A program made the position numbers and the translations under genes. The notes beneath the pieces are model-generated. The model saw only the letters and a list, made by a program, of their open reading frames with translations. It was not told the origin of the DNA and did not search any database. From Miscanthus floridulus (taxonomy: Eukaryota; Streptophyta; Magnoliopsida; Poales; Poaceae), in the NCBI RefSeq assembly GCF_019320115.1, contig NC_089588.1, positions 120,968,837 to 121,032,836 of the forward strand: a DNA stretch of 64,000 nt, in the 5' to 3' direction. Positions 46,560 to 57,783 of this stretch are shown one piece after another; the stretch's first letter is position 1; the number at the start of each line of letters is the position of its first letter.

Positions 46560-48050
46560 ATCCTCCTCCTCCACCTCAGCCCAAAACAAGATCAAGGACA
46601 TCCTCGCAGTCACAGAAAAGGTCCTTGGATTCGGTCGCTAATGCTCCCAAAGTGGACCAACAGAAAAGAAAAAGGTCGTTCAGTGGCAGCGTTACCACCT
46701 TGATGAAAGATTGTGTTAGTTTCTTCAATCTCTGTGCCTCACTGCCTTCGTATATGTTGAAGTCCGAATTCGAAAGGCAAACATAGAATAAATACGCTAC
46801 AACAAGAGGTGAAGAAATACACAATAAAGATTTAAGGAACACACAGAAGTACATCGAAGACAACCCAGGATTAACCATGGAAGAGGCCGTGAACATCTAT
46901 TATGATGTACAAGGGTCGGGAACACCGGCAATGAAGTATCAAAGGGGCAATCTTTTGGTTCCCGATGACGAGTATAAAAATATGACAACATATATGCGCC
47001 AGTTGCATGAATATTACATGGCTCAAGCAACAGAGACGGACGACTTTGGTTTTGAGGTTATTATCCGTTCGCCACATGTTTTCCATTATCCCGAAGAAGA
47101 GAAGTTCGATGTCGAGTGGGAGTGCTTGTTCTAGCTATACCAGAAATGCGATCTCGATGTTCAAATGTTGACGCTATGGACTATGTAAGTACCCTACACG
47201 CGCGATATTACAATTAACTACTCTCTCTCGAGACAAATTGTTAACTTTTGAGCACTTCCCATGATTTTATGTAGGTGTATATCAAAATTTTGCATTGTAA
47301 AAAGCAAATGGGATTACATAGGCTTCTTGTACCCCTTGCGAGTCAATGAGAGGACATGTCTAGGCCCCTATGGATATGACGTGGAAGACCTAAAACAGAG
47401 ATTGATTGCTGTTTTTGATGAATTCATGATGAAGAAGAAAACCCACATACTTCTGGCCTACAACTACGAGTATGTGTTCTCGGCTCTTAATTTTATGCTT
47501 CTTTTTTCGTTAAGATTATTCGATAATTAGGATTCTGTGATTGTAGCAACCATTTTGTCTTCATTTGTGTCAATCTTGCCAAAAATATGATCGAGGTGTG
47601 GGACTCGAAGAAAAAATCATTTCATCATCTGGATGCACTGGTGGCAGTGCTGAATTAGTAAGCGATCCAAATAACATATTATTTTCTAATCACACATACC
47701 GCTTTCTAATGTTTCTCCCTTTAATGTTGCTCAGTGTCCGAAGAAGACATATCGGTGGGACCCCGGTCCCATTCAAGGTTGTCGAAATGGAGGGGAAGTA
47801 CCTGTCACAGCTGGTGGGAAAAAATGAATGCGGGTTTTATGTAATATGGGCAATGCTTCGCTACATCGGCGGAAAATCGGAAGAAGCCGATAAGTTGGTG
47901 TGTATAATCCCCATTTCATTTATGTCTGTTAATAATTCAACAAAATGATTTATTGTTCCTCTTTGGATATCATCTATTTTGAACGACAACGCAAGAAATA
48001 TAACCACCAAAGGTTGTTAGACATAGAGATCGTCGCACTGCAATCAGAGC
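46560..48050 (+). pseudogene. Ulp1-like cysteine protease domain of the CACTA element
   Basis: Coding blocks in at least four exon-like pieces: SLDSVANAPKVDQQKRKRSF and EAVNIYYDVQGSG (46621-47133); WDYIGFLYPLRVNERTC (47261-47530); NHFVFICVNLAKNMIEVWDS (about 47548-47650); and KYLSQLVGKNECGFYVIWAM (47730-47900). The C48 triad is visible: His at 47551-47553, Asp at 47602-47604 and Cys at 47829-47831. Ulp1 proteases remove SUMO-like modifiers; in CACTA elements the role is unknown. Some junctions have GT donors (for example after VAVLN), but stops elsewhere make it a pseudogene. Confidence 0.7.
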
Positions 48051-48369
48051 TCGCAATGTTCATCTTAGCCGAGGTATTGGAAAAAGATGGAGTATTTTCC
48101 ATTGCATAATCCGTGAGTTACAAGGACCAGTATGGCCTAGAGCGGCTCGCCAAATTATTGTAAGAAGTCCGAGAAGCATTGCACAATCTGTGAAGTCCGA
48201 GAACATTTCTTTTTTGTTTTGAGGGATCGAGATCTGGATAAGAATATTTGAACTGTAACCGTAACATTTGTAATGTTTAATATTGATGGACCTGTCGTCT
48301 ACGTAGCGTATATAAAGCGAAACCCGATTCCACGAAAAATATAAATTAAAATCAATTATAAAACAATAA

Positions 48370-48845
48370 AATGCGAATGGGCCATCACTGTCGGTTAGCA
48401 ACGAACCGGCAGTATTGTCGTAAGCATCACTGCCGGTTATCAACAAACCGACAGTGTTGGATTTCTCAACACTGCCGGCTTGAGCCATGAACCGACAATG
48501 TTGTCTTGCTCAACACTGCCGGCTTGAGCCATGAACCGACAATGTTGGATTTCTCAACACTGCCGCCTTGAGCCATGAACCGACAGTGTAGGCTTGCTCA
48601 ACACTGTTAGCTTGAGCCAAGAACCGACACTCTTGAAGCAACCATCACTGTCGGTTGGGACTACAAACTAGCAGTGTTGTTCAACTAGACACTATCGGGT
48701 GGAGCCAGAAACCGACATTGTTTCCTGTAGATCAGTGTCGGTTTTTAAGAACCGATAGTGATGACAACCCCACATCACTGCCGGTATGCCACTGTCGGTT
48801 CAAAATCCGGCAATGAAGGGGGTTTTTGAACCGACAGTGATGTCT
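48370..48845. repeat. Right subterminal repeats of the second CACTA region
   Basis: About ten short hairpins of the type CACTGTCGGTT...AACCGGCAGTG, several in a roughly 53-bp direct repeat (ACACTGCCGGCTTGAGCC, ATGAACCGACAATGTTG). Unlike the left arm at 41730-42030. Confidence 0.85.
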
Positions 48846-48853
48846 AGATCTGG

Positions 48854-50046
48854 TGATGAGGACATGACACCATCGGATACGACCATTGTTTATAAGGTGA
48901 GCTCGTTTCTATATTTGCATAGTGATTTTTGGTACAATTCACTTGGTTCCACATGTACATGTCGTTATTTGAATGTAGGTACAAATATGTCTCAACGTGC
49001 AAGTTCATCAAAGTTAAATTTTTGGTTCATCGGCAGCTCGACAGTGCTTCATTGGGAAGGCCATAACTCAGCCATCTGGAGTGCGATCGAGGTCAATGAG
49101 CACTTGATGGAAAGCTTGTTTGATAAGATTTTAAATAGATCTGGTCTCATCTCAATATCACATCAGCAAGGCCTCCAAACCATTAAGATATTATGTCGCT
49201 GTTTCTACTGAGAGCTACACTGTCGTTATGGGCTTGTTATTCATTCTTGGGACCCTGGCCTAAGTGGGAGCACACCCCAAGGACTTGGAGAACCCACCAA
49301 GAAATCCCTTGGACGTCCTCCTCCTTGGACACCACCTTAGGAGGCCAGCAAGGACGTCCAAGTCAAGCTGGAGGCCCAGTCCAACTTGAGTTCGAGTCCA
49401 TCTCGGGCTCCAGGACCAGCGTGTAGTAAAACGGACGTCCAGGTCGCATACGAACTCCATTTTTGATGATCCACATATGGATGGAAAGATAATTTCATAA
49501 GGAAACCAATGGAAGTGGTCGCACATCAAAATTACATCAGAATCAACAGGAATAGTTGAAACAAGTTGACATCTAGAATCTGTCACGGCGCTGCATCGTC
49601 GTCTTTTGGGTCGTTGGGCCTTGTAACGTGTTGGGACACCTTTAGGAAGTGAAGAGGGATCCTTGGACGTCCCTTAGGCTATATAATCAGTAGCCACCAC
49701 CTACATTAGGTTTTGGGTTTTGTTTTAGATCAATCTGTCATTGAACAGTCGTCGTTATCGGTTTGCAAGACCCCAACTTCGAGTGCTTAATCATTGATCT
49801 GCAATTGTCACTTCAATTGAGTTGCGTTTTATCTTGTTCTTGCTTGTGTTCTTCGACTCGCAGCAGGGATTAGCCTTCTTGGCGAGGCCAACCAGATTGT
49901 GACACGGTTGATAACCAGAGGAGACGTGGTGCTAAGGTTGTAGGGTTCGGGTCTTTGTGATCTGAAACCGGATCGGTGTGTCGCTCTCCAAACAAATCGT
50001 TGTTTATCTTGAACCTGACGGAAGATCGGGACCCTCATCCCCATTA
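48854..50046 (+). repeat. Gypsy-type 5' LTR
   Basis: Starts TGATGAGGACATGACACC and ends CATCCCCATTA. Contains GGCTATATAATCAG (about 49678-49690) as a likely TATA box. Its open frames repeat exactly in the other LTR and are not genes. Confidence 0.92.
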
Positions 50047-51196
50047 AGTGGTAATCAGAGCTTCTGGTATACCGTCAAGTTTGCATCTTACCCTTAGTTC
50101 GAGTGTTTTTGCTTTTATCCCATAGTCCAATGCCATATTTGTTTCCTATCCTATAACCATCCACGCCATAGCCTTTGCATGATTCAGTTTCAGAGTCCGC
50201 TTTGTTGAGTTTGTGTCCTAGATCAAAGTCTTGTTGCTGGTTTAGATTGTGTTCTTTTCTAGTTTGTGTTGATACCTCCACCCGCCGCTATTCCGTATCA
50301 CCATCGGTTTGCATCTTGTATCCACTAAATCCCTGATTCGAGCAGTTTCCTTAAAACAGTCATAACTTTTACATCTGAACTCGAAATGGGAACAATTTTA
50401 TATCTATGGAGAACGCCAGAAAATTTTAGATCTATTTCATCCCAACGTTGCTAGGTTCACAAAAATTAGATTTGCAAAATTCGATTAGGAAAATTGAGTT
50501 TCTGGGCCCACAAGTTTTGGTATGCTTTTTAGCACAGTCCTAATTTTCTATAGGCCACATTTTTTATTCAATTGAGCTCAAATTTTTTGTGGTTTATTCT
50601 TGTGTGCTCCTTGCTGAGAAAAAAATATCAAAAGAGCAAAAGCAAGAAAAAAAAGATTGGACAAAAAGAAAAGAAAAAAATAGTAAAAGAGAATAGAAGA
50701 TATCGAAAAGGAGCACATAAGGAACACTCAGTAGCTCTATTGTTTGTGATACCTTTTGCCTTGTTCACATCCGTTGCTACCTTTGATACTTATTTCCTTT
50801 CATCCTTGTTTCCTCTCTTGTTTATCACAACTGGTGATAGGAACACGTATAGACCAGCAACTAGGACAAGTGCTCTAGACATTTATTCAATATTGCTATC
50901 TGTCACTGACTTGTGTGCCACATATACATATTTGTTCTTTTGCGTGCCTCCCAAGCTCCACATATACTTCAGATCGGTACAGAAAAAGACCCTTGCAATC
51001 TTGGTGTCACACCCTCACAGGTATCACATACCAGCCACCGGTTGTACCGTCCATGGCTTTGCATTGGTAAGAACCTTGTAAGAGCTTGATAAGGTGTTTT
51101 CTTTTGCTGTGATCTTGAGAGGCAGCACCACTCCACCTGCGTAGTAGGATTATTAGGGATAACCTTCACTGTTTGTTGCTATGTTTTGTGTCTACG
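50047..51196 (+). other. Leader of the gypsy-type element
   Basis: Primer-binding site at 50049-50061 followed by about 1.1 kb of AT-rich 5' leader with no recognisable protein. The ending ACGATGGTAGG carries the gag start. Confidence 0.6.
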
Positions 51197-52607
51197 ATGG
51201 TAGGTGATGATGAAGATAAGACGCCCAAAGACTTCAAGGAGTGCGTCAGCCAAGAGCAACTACAATCTGTTATAGAACATGCTCATAAGGATATGAGCGA
51301 GGCAATTGCCAAGGCTGTAACCAACGCGCTCAATGACCTCAAGCTCGGTAGCACTCTTGAGAGATTGGACAAAAGAGTGTCCACGTTAACCGACAGGATA
51401 GTAGCATTGGAAAACCGTCCATCACCCGATGAAGGTGTGAACGACGATGACGAGATGTATGATACCGATGGTAATGTTGATCGAGTAGCAACAAGGAGAA
51501 ACATATTACATCTTCGTCTTCACACAAACACCACAGGTATGGGTGGCGCTCGACACTTCAACTGCCATCAAGGTAATCGTAATCGTGCTCCCGATGATCC
51601 TTATGCAAAGGTTAAATTTACCATACCTTCTTTTTCGGGACAATATGATGCTGAGGGATACCTTGATTGGGAGATGACAGTAGAGCAAAAGTTTAGTGCC
51701 TACCTTGTACCTGAGCAATATAGAGTTCAACAAGCTACTAGTGAGTTTAAGGACTTTGCCATTATTTGGTGGTATGGGCTAGTTGCAGAGGATGTTTTAC
51801 CTGGTACATGGGAAGAACTTAAGATAGCTATGCATGATCATTTTATTCCTCCTTCTTATAAACATGAATGGCATAACAAATTGCAGTGCTTAGAGCAGGG
51901 CAATATGTCTGTCCAAGAATATTATATAGAGTTTCAAAAGTGTGCAATACGTTGTGGGATAGTAGAGGACATGGAAGATACCATTGTTCGTTTTTTTTGG
52001 TGGTTTGAGGCATGAAATACAAGATATTGTTTTCCATATAGAATTTTATACTCTCAAACGTTTGTTCTAGCTTGCTATGCTTGCAGAAAAAGAATTGCAG
52101 GAATGTCAGCAAAAGAACCATACCAACATTGGCGACAACCTCAACCAGATTTTAGCAAGGGTGGAGCAACCATTTGCGAAGGTTGAGACTACGATAAAAA
52201 GGCGAGTGGTTACTTTCGCCACTACAACAACATCTTCACCACCTCCCACACATACTTTGGAGTCTGGTAAAACTTTAAACCATGCTGAAAATGCACAAAC
52301 TAATAGAGATAGAGCTGCTAATGAAAGGAAAGAATTAGATGTTAAATCTGAATTGCCTTTGTCAAAAAATAATTATTCTAATAATGCTAGTGATAAAGAA
52401 GAGCTGTGTGAAAATGCTTTTATTATACGTATGCCACAACTAGTGAATGAGTATGATGCTTTGGCTTTGGAACCAATTACTTATGCTGAACATAAAAATT
52501 TGCTTCCCATTGCTACCAAAAAAGATGAAAAGAAATTATTGTATTCTTCAAATACTTTGGGTTATATTGAGTTTGATACTTTATATGCTCTTAGTAGTTT
52601 AGAATAG
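51197..52607 (+). pseudogene. Gypsy gag, frameshifted
   Basis: ATG at 51197 (MVGDDEDKTPKDF). A coiled-coil N-terminus (LERLDKRVSTLTDRIVALEN) precedes the retrotransposon gag domain (KFTIPSFSGQYDAEGYLDWE, FKDFAIIWWYG, HDHFIPPSYKHEW, MSVQEYYIEFQK). A run of eight T near 51990 has gained or lost a base: the next expected block (GGLRHEIQDIV) is in another frame. A TAG at 52071 and a further block (MPQLVNEYDALALEP) follow to 52607. The CCHC knuckle and pol are not seen. Confidence 0.8.
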
Positions 52608-52625
52608 AAACTTAAATGTGTTGAA

Positions 52626-52918
52626 TTGTCATGGTTGTCTACTTGTACATATTATTTTATTGGAAAATATAATTGTAAAGGAGAGTATATGGTGCATCGT
52701 GTCTATATTTGTTCAAATCTGAAATCTCCTTATATTGTGCAAAAGTATGATCAACCAAAGGATTGCAATTGCTATAATCTTGTCATGTCGAGTTTCCCTA
52801 GTTTTGTTATAAAGAAACATGTTAAATTTCAAGAAGGGGAGCAATGTTGGCTACTACCAACAACGTTTTCTTCAGCTAATCTCAAACCGAGGACGGTTTG
52901 TTGTCAAGAAGGGGAGGA
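52626..52918 (+). pseudogene. Remnant coding block before the 3' LTR
   Basis: Reads YYFIGKYNCKGEYMVHRVYI, VQKYDQPKDCNCYN and FQEGEQCWLLPTT, a block that in related grass gypsy elements lies near the end of the reading frame. The open frame runs on into the LTR by chance. Function unknown. Confidence 0.5.
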
Positions 52919-54111
52919 TGATGAGGACATGACACCATCGGATACGACCATTGTTTATAAGGTGAGCTCGTTCCTATATTTGCATAGTGATTTTTGGTAC
53001 AATTCACTTGGTTCCACATGTACATGCCGTTATTTGAATGTAGGTACAAATATGTCTCAACGTGCAAGTTCATCAAAGTTGAATTTTTGGTTCATCGGCA
53101 GCTCGATAGTGCTTCATTGGGAAGGCCATAACTCAGCCATCTGGAGTGCGATCGAGGTCAATGAGCACTTGATGGAAAGCTTGTTTGATAAGATTTCAAA
53201 TAGATCTGGTCTCATCTCAATATCACATCAGCAAGGCCTCCAAACCATCAAGATATTCTGTCATTATTTCTGCTGGGAGCTACACTGTCGTTATGGGCTT
53301 GTTATTCATCCTTGGGACCCTGGCCCAAGTGGGAGCACACCCCAAGGACTTGAAGAACCCACCAAGAAAGCCCTTGGACGTCCTTCTCCTTGGCCACCAC
53401 CATAGGAGGCCAGCAAGGACGTCCAAGCCAAGCCGGAGGCCCAATCCAACTTGAGTTCGAGTCCATCTCGGGCTCCAGGACCAGCGTGTAGTAAAACGGA
53501 CGTCCAGGTCGCATACGAACTCCATTTTTGATGATCCATATATGGATGGAAAGATAATTTCATAAGGAAACCAATGGAAGTGGTCGCACATCAAAATTAC
53601 ATCAGAATCAACAGGAATAGTTGAAACAAGTTGACATCTAGAATCTGTCACGGCGCTGCATCGTCGTCTTTTGGGTCGTTGGGCCTTGTAACGTGTTGGG
53701 ACACCTTTAGGAAGTGAAGAGGGATCCTTGGACGTCCCTTAGGCTATATAATCAGTAGCCACCACCTACATTAGGTTTTGGGTTTTGTTTTAGATCAATC
53801 TATCATTGAACAGTCGTCGTTATCGGTTTGCAAGACCCCAACTTCGAGTGCTTAATCATTGATCTGCAATTGTCACTTCAATTGAGTTGCGTTTTATCTT
53901 GTTCTTGCTTGTGTTCTTCGACTCGCAGCAGGGATTAGCCTTCTTGGCGAGGTCAACCAGATTGTGACACGGTTGATAACCAGAGGAGACGTGGTGCTAA
54001 GGTTGCAGGGTTCGGGTCTTTGTGATCTGAAACCGGATCGGTGTGTCGCTCTCCGAACAAATCATTGTTTATCTTGAACCTGACGGAAGATCGGGACCCT
54101 CGTCCCCATTA
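52919..54111 (+). repeat. Gypsy-type 3' LTR
   Basis: Matches 48854-50046 with only a few substitutions; begins TGATGAGGACATGACACC directly after the polypurine tract. Confidence 0.92.
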
Positions 54112-54123
54112 TCTGGGGTAGTG

Positions 54124-54650
54124 GAAGCTCCCCCGACTCCATGACAACACTAGGGTCTATACACGTCGCGGCAGTGCCCTCCTGTACTCTAGCGCACGAA
54201 GACTACAGACTTAACCCCCTAACCACCTTGTACCCGACCTCCCTCGAAATATAAGGGGGAAGGTCGGCACCTGGAGGGGAGAGGTCAAACAGACGCACAC
54301 AAACTCGATCGACAGAGCATTCCAAGCTCTCCCCTCAACAGAGAGGAATGGCGGAGCGTTCCTCCCATCGGCAAACAAGCGAGAGAGGAGCGTTCCCGTC
54401 CCTCGCCAGGGAAGAAGCCTCACCGTCGACAAGCCATAGGATAGCATCTAGCGATTCCATGCCAAATCTCTTTCTGTTTTGTTGTAACTACCCGATTTGG
54501 CATGGAATCGCTGCTGGACGTAGGGCTCCGATAGCCTGAACCAGGATACATCGCCATGTCTTCTCTTGTGTTCTTGAGTCCACCCAAGCCACCGGAGACC
54601 CACACTCAGTGACACCCGACGAACAACGATGCTTGCCGCGGCAACGAACC
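54124..54650 (+). mobile_element. LTR-like fragment
   Basis: Has AAATATAAGGGGGAAGG (TATA-like), a leader-like stretch and a palindromic pair GATTCCATGCCAAATC (54454-54469) / GATTTGGCATGGAATC (54490-54505). Composition and layout suggest an LTR of a retrotransposon, but no second copy or primer-binding site is visible, so the call is inference. Confidence 0.4.
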
Positions 54651-56095
54651 CATGACACTAACAGATTGGGTTATAGTATATTTAAAAATTATTTCACTTC
54701 CATTCTCAATCTTCGCTTCTTCATTCAACATATTTCCTTGACATGCTTCTATGATCCTGCAGATTAAATAATAATGCATTCAATATAAGTGCTAAAACTA
54801 TAACAACACACAAATATTTGTTATGAATTTAGAAAAAAAGGGTCTTAATTTGCTTGAGATAGAAGTAAAGATTTTTTTCCCCGACGGTTGTGACATCATA
54901 AAGCATGCAGATTCTCTAGTATCTTAATGAAATAATACAATGCTTATAGTAGTTGTTAACTACTCTGCTCTAGGATTAGATATTCACACTGACAAGAACA
55001 ATGGTCTGTGATATATATAGTATAATGCTACATTGCTTACAAATGATAGGAATGTTTTATTGATCAGGATACCATACATCTTTGATACATTAATATGCAG
55101 TGACTTACCTGAGAAACAGATGGGATATGTCACTTTTAGCTTTCCGTAAGTTGTTCACATGTCAAAAATCATAAGACCAAGCATTTCTGAAGCATCCTGC
55201 CAAACACCATTTGAAAGCAACAATCTGCAGCCACAAACAGCATAATTTGAACTTTACATTATAGACTCTGAATATGAGAAATAGAATTGGTATGTTGTCA
55301 CTAGCTATCCCAACAACCCAACATATACACATATATTCAATAAAAAAAATATGCACACCAGTACCAATGTGGTTGTCATGTCAGCCGAGCTGCACATCAT
55401 TGCTCAACTTCTAACAATACACTCCTGTAGAATCTGACCAGTTGCCGTGTCATTAGCTAGCAACTCTTTGGCTTCAGTTCCTTTTTCAATTTAACAGCAT
55501 GCCATCCGAAACCCAAAAACGTACTTGCTTGTCTAGCTAAAGCTTATGATTTTGCCTCTTCAAATGCCTTGCTGTTACAAGAATCAATCTCAGTTCTTAG
55601 TACAAAATGAGAGACAAAAAAGGGAACACAACCCTAACAGGTGACTGATCCTACATCAAGAAACATTACTTTGCTTCAAAAATCAAAATACTACTAGTCG
55701 AGGAAGAAAAAAGAGGTGTTTGATCGATCATCTCAGTCATCTGCGAAATGGTCATTCAAGCAAACGTGTCTAGCACTGAACCTGTGGAGGCGTAGACATG
55801 TTTTTCTTAAAACGTGCCAACAAATGTGTCTAGCGCTCTAACTACTCCAGATGAAGCCACGCTTTCAAAAGCGTAGCAAATAAAGCGTATCCCTTTGTTT
55901 TGAGTTATGAACATCTACAGACGAGGAAGTTGCCTCCGGTATCGAACCGTACCTCTCTAGGTATGTCGAATTATTATTATACTGATATTATATACACCTA
56001 GCATCAAGCATAAAATAATCTACTAGTACCTTTTTTACAGTTTATTAGACCAACCTTACATACCTTATCAGTTACAATAAACTGAACTGATCAGG
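54651..56095. other. Intergenic stretch left of the zinc-finger gene
   Basis: AT-rich. On the minus strand there are exon-like bits between splice-like signals, such as IVAFKWCLAGCFRNAWSYDF at about 55165-55230 after a CTGCAG. They end in stops and I do not recognise them. The part nearest 56095 should be the 3' UTR of the zinc-finger gene. Confidence 0.35.
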
Positions 56096-56617
56096 TCATC
56101 TAGAGTAGACAAGAGACATGTTGTATCTACACTGCACGAACAGGTTGAGAAGCTGCAGGGAGGAGGAAGCGGAAGTGGGCCTTCCATGCACGATGATCTG
56201 CGTAAGGTCCAGATCAGCAGAAGGAAAACCGGCCATGCTGTCAGCCCGGCCCAGGCGGTGCCTCCTCATGTGCCCACCAAGGGCCTGGCCCGTGGAGAAG
56301 CCCAGCCCACACATGGCGCACGCGTGGACCAGCACCGCCTTTGGCGACGACCGCGGCTGCTTCTTGGTCATCGCCGGCCGCCTGAGGTGGCTGGTCCGGT
56401 GGCCGCCCAGCGCCTGGAACGTCGGGAACCGCCGCCCGCACGTCTGGCACTCGAACGCGTCGTCCTGGCCCCGGCGGCGGCGACGACGCTTGACTGGTGG
56501 CGGCGCCGTGCCAGAAGCCGCTTGGTGAGCGGCGGCGGCCTGGATACGATGATTGTCGTCTCCCATGGCGCTGCCGCTGGTGGCGTCGTCGTCGTCGTCA
56601 TCTCTGCCACGCTTCAT
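56096..56617 (-). CDS. C2H2 zinc-finger protein, ZAT type with EAR motif
   Basis: 173 residues from ATG 56617 (MKRGRDDDDDD), no intron. Basic nuclear signal KRRRRRR at residues 44-49. Two plant-specific fingers each have QALGGH: C57-C60-H73-H77 and C100-C103-H116-H120. An EAR repression motif DLDLTQ follows at 135-140. This is the C1-2i (ZAT/STZ-like) architecture of transcriptional repressors acting in stress or developmental responses, binding DNA in the nucleus. An in-frame ATG lies upstream at 56668, but a TATA box ends only about 8 bases before it, so 56617 is the better start. The C-terminal 20 residues (FVQCRYNMSLVYSR) look atypical. No lesion seen; likely functional. Confidence 0.85.
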   Translation of the reverse strand: MKRGRDDDDDDATSGSAMGDDNHRIQAAAAHQAASGTAPPPVKRRRRRRGQDDAFECQTCGRRFPTFQALGGHRTSHLRRPAMTKKQPRSSPKAVLVHACAMCGLGFSTGQALGGHMRRHRLGRADSMAGFPSADLDLTQIIVHGRPTSASSSLQLLNLFVQCRYNMSLVYSR

Positions 56618-56675
56618 TCTGCTGCTCACAGAAGTTGTGCGTGCTCGGATATATGTGCTCGGATGCATGGTTGGG

Positions 56676-56687
56676 CTATATATATGG
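56676..56687 (-). promoter_or_regulatory. TATA box of the zinc-finger gene
   Basis: On the minus strand CCATATATATAG. Transcription would start about 30 nt further, near 56650, which leaves a 5' UTR of about 30 nt before ATG 56617 and excludes ATG 56668. Confidence 0.5.
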
Positions 56688-56689
56688 CC

Positions 56690-57783
56690 AGTTGCTTCAC
56701 GCGATCTCGACTAGACGAGACACGATGACGCACATCACGCGTTGCATGCCGTGTCGTGTCCACGACTCTAACATAATCAGTGTCCAGTCCGTGTATTATT
56801 ACCAGCAGTGCGCAGCGAGAGAGAAGCTAACGATAACGTCGCTATTTGTCGGTTTCATTTTATTTTTCTTATTTGTCTGCTATTGCTTTATATATTAATG
56901 AATTACTCCGTTAAGGTAGGTACTTCGATGATATAATACTATACAGTACCTTGCCAAGCAAGGAATAATCCTGCTTTATTAGTAAGTGCCTGCTAAGTGG
57001 CAACTTAATTAGTGAGCAAGCTAGTCGTTTATATATATAGTACTGTCTAGCTAGCTAATGAAATGTGCACTAGCTTAATTAGTGTGCGTAGCTTTCCTAT
57101 GCATATATCATCCATGCATGTTACTTGAAAACTGACCGGAACACGCTGCAGGACCACCGCAACCCTGGCGGCTATATATATGTATTTAAATTCTACAAGA
57201 TATATACATAGGGTGCCAACATTACTGTTGACTGATGATGTATATGCATAGTTACATGTTAACCACTAGTACGTGGGAAAGAACACAAGGAAGAATGAAC
57301 CTAACTCTAGCTAGGTAATGTCCAAATCAAAGACGACTGATCTCAGCAACAAGCTAAGCTAAGAGAGAACTGACTGTAACTAATATATATGCTAGCATAT
57401 GTGTGTTTCTAACATTCCAGTCATGTTCCTTTTTTTTTAAAAAAAATACCGGATATATGACTTTTCCATTAAGAACATAAATATTCTAGTCATGGTCTTG
57501 TGGAATAAATTACTAAAGATAGCTTATGCTCTTAACTCATATCCTTATCTTGGTCATATATTGTCCTTAATCGTGGAATATAATCTGCGTCGTTTATCAC
57601 ATAATATCACGACAAAGGAAGCTGCTCAGAACTTGGTTGCCAAGCATACTACTCTTGTTCACTCACCCACATCACAGTCTATGAAGTTTCATGGAAACTC
57701 GATCACCTGTCAATCACCTAAACGCATACCCATACAAAGAGAGCTACAACATGATTTACGGCGATTTCGCGGCTGAGTTGGAT
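56690..57783. other. Upstream region of the zinc-finger gene
   Basis: AT-rich promoter-side sequence with many TATATA and TAGCTAG motifs. A 94-codon open frame at 57492-57776 has no recognisable domain. No TE ends identified. Confidence 0.4.

Larger units (their letters stand above)
48854..54111 (+). mobile_element. Gag-only Ty3/gypsy-type LTR element
   Basis: LTRs 48854-50046 and 52919-54111, almost identical, with a perfect TCTGG target duplication (48849-48853, 54112-54116). Primer-binding site TGGTAATCAGAGC at 50049-50061 and polypurine tract AAGAAGGGGAGGA before the 3' LTR. The 2.9-kb internal region has only a gag and a second conserved block; protease, RT and integrase are absent. The near identity of the LTRs indicates a young insertion. 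It sits 7 bp inside the right end of the CACTA region. Confidence 0.92.
41704..54123 (+). mobile_element. CACTA region with unlike ends, carrying a gypsy insertion
   Basis: Left end CACTACTACATAAAAAC with subterminal repeats of the type ACCGAGGCGGTTG/CCTCGGTTAA (41730-42030). Right end, read inverted, CACTACCCCAGATCTAGAC (interrupted by the gypsy element at 48854-54111), with unrelated subterminal repeats (CACTGCCGGTT/AACCGACAGTG, 48370-48845). Between them lie TNP2, TNPA-like and Ulp1-type genes on the plus strand. Either two elements were fused or the ends were exchanged. Flanks TGA and GAA are not a clear duplication. Confidence 0.7.

Noticed and set aside
48786..49426. Open frames in the gypsy-type LTR resembling a protein (also at 52904-53405).
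   Set aside because: The same frames recur in both LTRs as non-coding LTR sequence; no known domain.
55160..55360. Minus-strand exon-like piece IVAFKWCLAGCFRNAWSYDF after a CTGCAG acceptor.
   Set aside because: Stops immediately, no further exons or known family; insufficient support for a gene.
57492..57776. 94-codon plus-strand frame.
   Set aside because: No recognisable domain and no promoter or splice signals; could be chance in this composition.
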